Below are positions 59,911-64,000 of a stretch of DNA of 64,000 nt, in pieces. The DNA comes from Liquidambar formosana (lineage: Eukaryota; Streptophyta; Magnoliopsida; Saxifragales; Altingiaceae). The translations under genes were made by a program, and so were the position numbers. Location: assembly GCA_039720395.1 (NCBI GenBank), contig CM077833.1:20149133-20213132 (forward strand), given 5' to 3'. The stretch's first letter is position 1. Each line of letters opens with the position of its first letter. A model generated the notes under the pieces. That model was not told where the DNA came from. It saw nothing but the letters and a program-made list of their open reading frames with translations, and did no database searches.

Positions 59911-60409
59911 GTCATATGGGTAGAGGATAGCTTATTCGGATTAGGATTGATGAGGGCCAAGTTAAAAGGATAAGAGAGGGAGTATGTGGGTTTCAACAGA
60001 AACGATAAAAAACAGTGTCCTAGAGGGGTACTCTGGCTTATCCATATTGCTTACGGTGTAGACAGTCTCATTGACGACCATTTTCCAGAAGATAGGAACC
60101 TCTACTTTTCGATCAACTTCTCCCCATTTGCCATTCTTTTCTCTTTCCCAACGTATCCTTGTCCCCAGAGAAAAAGGAAATTTTTTTCTTCTTTTAATTT
60201 GAAAATGACCTCACGTTCTGGTTGTGCCTTGGAATTATTCAATCTTGAGTCTTGACCGTCTGATTGCCGTAATACCCCTTTATTTGATGGACTATCTACA
60301 TTTTCTTTTCTTTTTTATTTTTTTTTCTTCTCTCTGATATCAGATATCAGGAGATTTAGAGATGCTTATGTATCTCGATTAATTCTATGGGCGTATGCAA
60401 TTCCCTTGT
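58286..60409. other. AFB5 3' UTR and gene-free stretch
   Basis: The first several hundred bases should contain the AFB5 3' UTR, with no clear end. A (CTCACT)n hexamer run is at 58975-59017 and a (CT)n(AT)n compound at about 59855-59910. Short frames (60-84 codons) lack domains. Confidence 0.5.
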
Positions 60410-60417
60410 CCCACATG

Positions 60418-60622
60418 TAAGGGCAGAGCCAAGAATTTATCATAGGAGAGGTAGCTAATGAGGCAAAAATGCTACAAAAGCAATTGAGAGAGGCCAAAAA
60501 AATCTATAGGGGCAAGTTAAAATTATATCTAAATTGCCTGTAAAAATATATAATTTTGAAAGGATTAAAGAGGGTTAATTGACCCCCTTACCCCCCCCCC
60601 CCCCCCCCTGCTTCTGCTCATG
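60418..60622. mobile_element. hAT-like non-autonomous element
   Basis: 205 bp, flanked by perfect 8-bp repeats CCCACATG (60410-60417 and 60623-60630). The termini TAAGGGCAGAGCC and GCTTCTGCTCATG are imperfect inverted repeats of the type seen in the elements at 2681-3073 and 5632-6006. A long C tract (about 60591-60608) has expanded in it. Confidence 0.7.
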
Positions 60623-60630
60623 CCCACATG

Positions 60631-63239
60631 CATTTAGTAATTACATAACAAATTCATGAAAATGATCCTGAGTAAGAGTGATGAGAATTAAACTACGCAT
60701 GACGTCTTACTTGGCAAAAAGGTGTAAGACCACTTGGTCCACCCCTCCAGATTGATTGACCTATCAAACCTACTTGAGAATGCAAACCGTTATTTTGATT
60801 GAAGGGTTTATATTTTTGGGGAATTACGAATAGGTCTAGCTACATACAAATAATTGCAGTTAGTAGTCATTCTTAGTTAGGTTAGTAGTCATTTGTTTTG
60901 AACTGTAATTATGTGCTAGTTGCCAAAACTATCTATAATTCCCCCCCCCCCCTCTTTTTTTTTTCTAGGTTGGATGAAAAAATAAATGGTATATTGTAGA
61001 TATAAAAGTCAAAGCCCTTTGATTTAGAGAAAACGATAAAAATTATCATTTCCTTAAGCTCAGATATTAATAATTTCCTTGAGCTCTAGTTTAAGCTGTT
61101 AAATTTTCTTTTTTTTTTTGGTTAATCATGTGCTGAAATGTTAATATATTATTATTATGTCGAGGCTCCATCGACTTGATCAATAATTCTAAAAAATGAA
61201 CCAATAGTCTTCGGATCTAATCATCAAAAAGTCGAAAGTTTTGGATTTGGCTTTCTGCTTCCTATTAAGGTTGAAGGTTTTGGATTCAACTGTTTTTTTT
61301 CTTATCCCACAAGAGTCAATTATCTCTCCAATAAGAGTGACTCATCCATGTAACTATGAGACGGTCACATGGTGTTCCAAACCAATGAAAAAAAAGTAAA
61401 ATGGGATTGTGGGATTAATAAACATTCTCATTGATTTGTGATGCCAATTACATATAAGTTTTTCTCCTCAACTAATATTAACAAATATGAAGTGGATCAT
61501 AGTCTAGAAAAGTAATTAGGTAAAAGACATGATTACATTTATATTAGCAAAATAAAATAAAATAATAATAATAACAACTCAACCAGTTGAACCAATTGGA
61601 CCGACCCCATCACTACACTGTATTTTCAAAAACACAGAATAACATAGTTTATATATAAGATAGTTGGAGCTGATAGGTTAATACCAAACTCAGGATATGG
61701 CCCCCACCAACTGATTATTGAATTTGGTGGGGCACGTGTACGGTACGGGGGGTGGGATACATTAATGCTTCTACATAGATATATATAATAAATTGAGAAT
61801 AATTGATGATATAAAAAATAATAATAAAGGGTAGAGAGAGAGAGAGAGAGAGAGAGAAGGTACAAACGAGAAAGTAAGAAACAAGGAAAACCAAGGAGGG
61901 AGTAATTGGGAGAGTGGTGAAGAAAGTGGGTGAGAAGCAAAAAAGGGGTTGGGTTTTCATCGCCCCCACAACTTTTGTCTGTTAAGCACATTCATGGCTG
62001 AACTAAGCACGAGAGGTCAACCACTAAAGTATGCCCTCTCGTGCTGCACCACTTCATTAATTTCCTCCAATTTTTTTATTTTTTTTATAATATATCTTTA
62101 TTTTTTTTTTTTTATATGTACATTGCATCTTTCCTCTGCACTATTTCCAGGATTGATCTCGCTTTTTTTAAGTTCCTTATTTTTTTTTTCTTCCCATATG
62201 GAAAATGTAAAACAAATATTTATACATGGAAAATCGAATTGAAATTATACTTTCAAGTAACTCATTTGAAGAATTGGATGAAGAAAATGATTAAAAGTGC
62301 TTCGGGAAAATAACTATTTGTTAAGAGTTTCAAACACTTTCTTTTCTTTTCCTATACTTTTTCTTTCACTTTTCGAGTTTCAAATTAAGCTTAGGCATAG
62401 CCAAAAATTCATTGGGAAAAATCAGTTTAATAGGATGAAGAAGAAAAATATAAAAACTATTTCGCTTTCGAAAAGCACATGATTTAAGGAATTTTAATTT
62501 CTTCGTCGACAACTCCCTATTGAAATTTATTTATTCTCTTCTTGTTTAAGATTAGAAGTTAGGTGGAAAAATAATCTTTTTTAGAAATTTAAAATTGCGG
62601 AAAGAGGCGACGTAGGAACAAAAAATAAAATAAAAAATAAAAAAGAAAGAAAGAAGAGAAGAGAAGACCTAACTTTATGGACCGGAGGACTAACATACTA
62701 TATAAATATTCATGCAGCCCCACCATTCATATTAATCTAAACCATCAAATGGGTGATTACTTGTTTGAGAACTAACATTGCGCTACCGACATTTTAGCCG
62801 GGTGTCAAGTAACAATTACTTAAATTTGGGTGAAAAGGAAAGTTGATTAATAGGATTAAAAATAAGCTCATTTTTTGGATTGTGGGGGGAAACTTGATTT
62901 TGGGTTGTCAACTTGTCATGTGCGATATACAAGCTGGGCTTGTACGAACCCTTTATTTTTTTTTTTTGGGGTATGCTTAAAACCAGTAGGGATGAAAGAG
63001 ATATGAAGCGGAACTTTTCTGGAAATTATGGGCAATAATAGCATGCGTACATATAAACAAAATACCCTTCTGACAGAAACCTAATTTTTGACTTCCCCAC
63101 TTGAATATGGAGATTGTTGATCAACAATCTCAATCTCCTTCTCTCACTCCTCAACTTGACAAAATGTGATCGTGTGGAAAATGAACCATATCAAAACTCT
63201 AAAATTAAATAATAAAAGCACATGACAACAACATCCTCC
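60631..63239. other. Gene-free intergenic stretch
   Basis: AT-rich, with a C tract at 60942-60952 and (GA)n at 61831-61857. The 121-codon minus-strand frame at 61626-61991 is driven by the GA run and Leu/Ser low complexity and is not called. No gene is supported. Confidence 0.5.
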
Positions 63240-63407
63240 AATCTAACAACTCTCTCTCTCTCTCTCTACCCCCCTTACTTACCATAATTGTCAAAGTGTC
63301 AGGCTTAGATCTCTCCCTCTCTCTCTCTCTCAGATAAAATTTTAACAATTGAAGTTCTCTCCCAGTTGCTTGCTTTGGATTACCATTGTGTCAAATGTCA
63401 AAGTGTT

Positions 63408-63449
<42 letters not shown>

Positions 63450-63595
63450 AATTGAACAAATGAATCTCCCTCTCATAGTATCATTGCTTGCTTTGGATGA
63501 CCATGATGTCAAATGTCAACTGTCAAAGTGTTAGCTCTCCAGCTCTTTAGCTCTTCCTCTCTCTCTCTCTCTCTCTCTCTTACATATATGCACAA
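63240..63595. repeat. CT-rich minisatellite, about three imperfect units
   Basis: The phrase TTGCTTGCTTTGGAT...TGTCAAATGTCAA...GTGTT followed by (CT)n occurs at about 63366-63445 and again at 63484-63580. A shorter unit (ATTGTCAAAGTGTCAGGCTT plus CT run) lies at about 63288-63332. The period of the two clear units is about 118 bp. Confidence 0.7.
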
Positions 63596-64000
63596 AAACC
63601 TTTTTAACGTATTACCACATGCTAAAATGTCAAAGAAAGACAAAAGAGTTGATTTAAAGATAGATTTGCTTGGATAGATGAAGCATATTATAATTATGGA
63701 GTGTTAGGAAAACCTATGATTTGACTTGAGATTGCGATTGTGATTCTATCTCTTTATTTCCCTCAATGGTTACCAAGTTTTTTCCAATAAAACAAAGTAA
63801 ATATTACCCCCCACCCCCCTCCTATGATATGATTTCAAAGGTATCTTAATTTCCAAATAAGAGTCAGTACTTTATGCCTAACTCGGTTTGAAGATCAGTT
63901 TCTTGTCCATAATTTGTTCATATATATATAATTGGTGAAAGGTCGAGGCCTCAATTTGGCCCATATATTAGGACCGTAGTGGAAGAAAAGATCCGGCTTA
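63596..64000. other. Gene-free right edge
   Basis: AT-rich sequence with a C-rich patch near 63806-63820. Nothing recognisable reaches the window edge. Confidence 0.5.

Noticed and set aside
61626..61991. 121-codon minus-strand frame
   Set aside because: Leu/Ser/Tyr low complexity caused by a GA run; no start context or domain.
1..64000. CRISPR arrays, rRNA, bacterial operons
   Set aside because: The window is plant nuclear DNA; the repeats found are microsatellites, transposons and local duplications, not spacer arrays.

Overview
The window is nuclear DNA from a flowering plant, most likely a eudicot. It is AT-rich, full of transposon debris and CT/AT microsatellites, and carries plant-specific genes with GT-AG introns. 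I could not identify the species. I support only four protein-coding genes in 64 kb; most of the remaining sequence is mobile-element remnants, microsatellites, or anonymous AT-rich DNA.

The genes, in order: (1) 13129-14682 (+), an intronless receptor-like cytoplasmic kinase of the Arabidopsis At3g51990 type; (2) 23921-24691 (-), an intronless zinc-finger homeodomain transcription factor close to ZHD1/ZHD2; (3) 35806-41979 (-), a four-exon GRAM-domain GEM-like protein 1, rebuilt by splice-site reading to 292 aa; (4) 55895-58285 (+), a three-exon auxin receptor F-box protein of the AFB4/AFB5 clade, rebuilt to 610 aa. The four do not form one pathway. AFB5 is auxin perception, and the others are kinase signalling, transcription, and a GRAM protein of a family linked to epidermal patterning and ABA or stress responses.

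The mobile layer is rich. From the left edge: a decayed Ty1/copia integrase/RT fragment (1-1212); a 2.5-kb tandem segmental duplication (1213-3776 and about 4152-6703) whose two copies both carry a Mutator-type MITE interrupted by a hAT-like element; a hAT MITE with a perfect 8-bp target-site duplication (8484-8978); foldback MITEs with 9-bp duplications (11921-12440, 18694-19094, 32468-32685, 51679-51910); a 117-bp truncated LINE end with a 17-bp duplication (20689-20805); several copies of a tRNA-derived SINE family; and another hAT-like element (60418-60622).

The most unusual structures are two LTR-retroelement insertions at 46268-48859 and 53009-53871. In both, LTR pieces lie in opposite orientations inside one unit whose outer ends still look like a single insertion, with near or exact 5-bp flanking repeats. 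This resembles the product of self-integration or template switching of retroelement cDNA. I found no CRISPR array, rRNA, confident tRNA gene, or bacterial-type system. Coordinates of splice junctions and target-site duplications were read by eye from the sequence; family names come from remembered family features and not from a database search.
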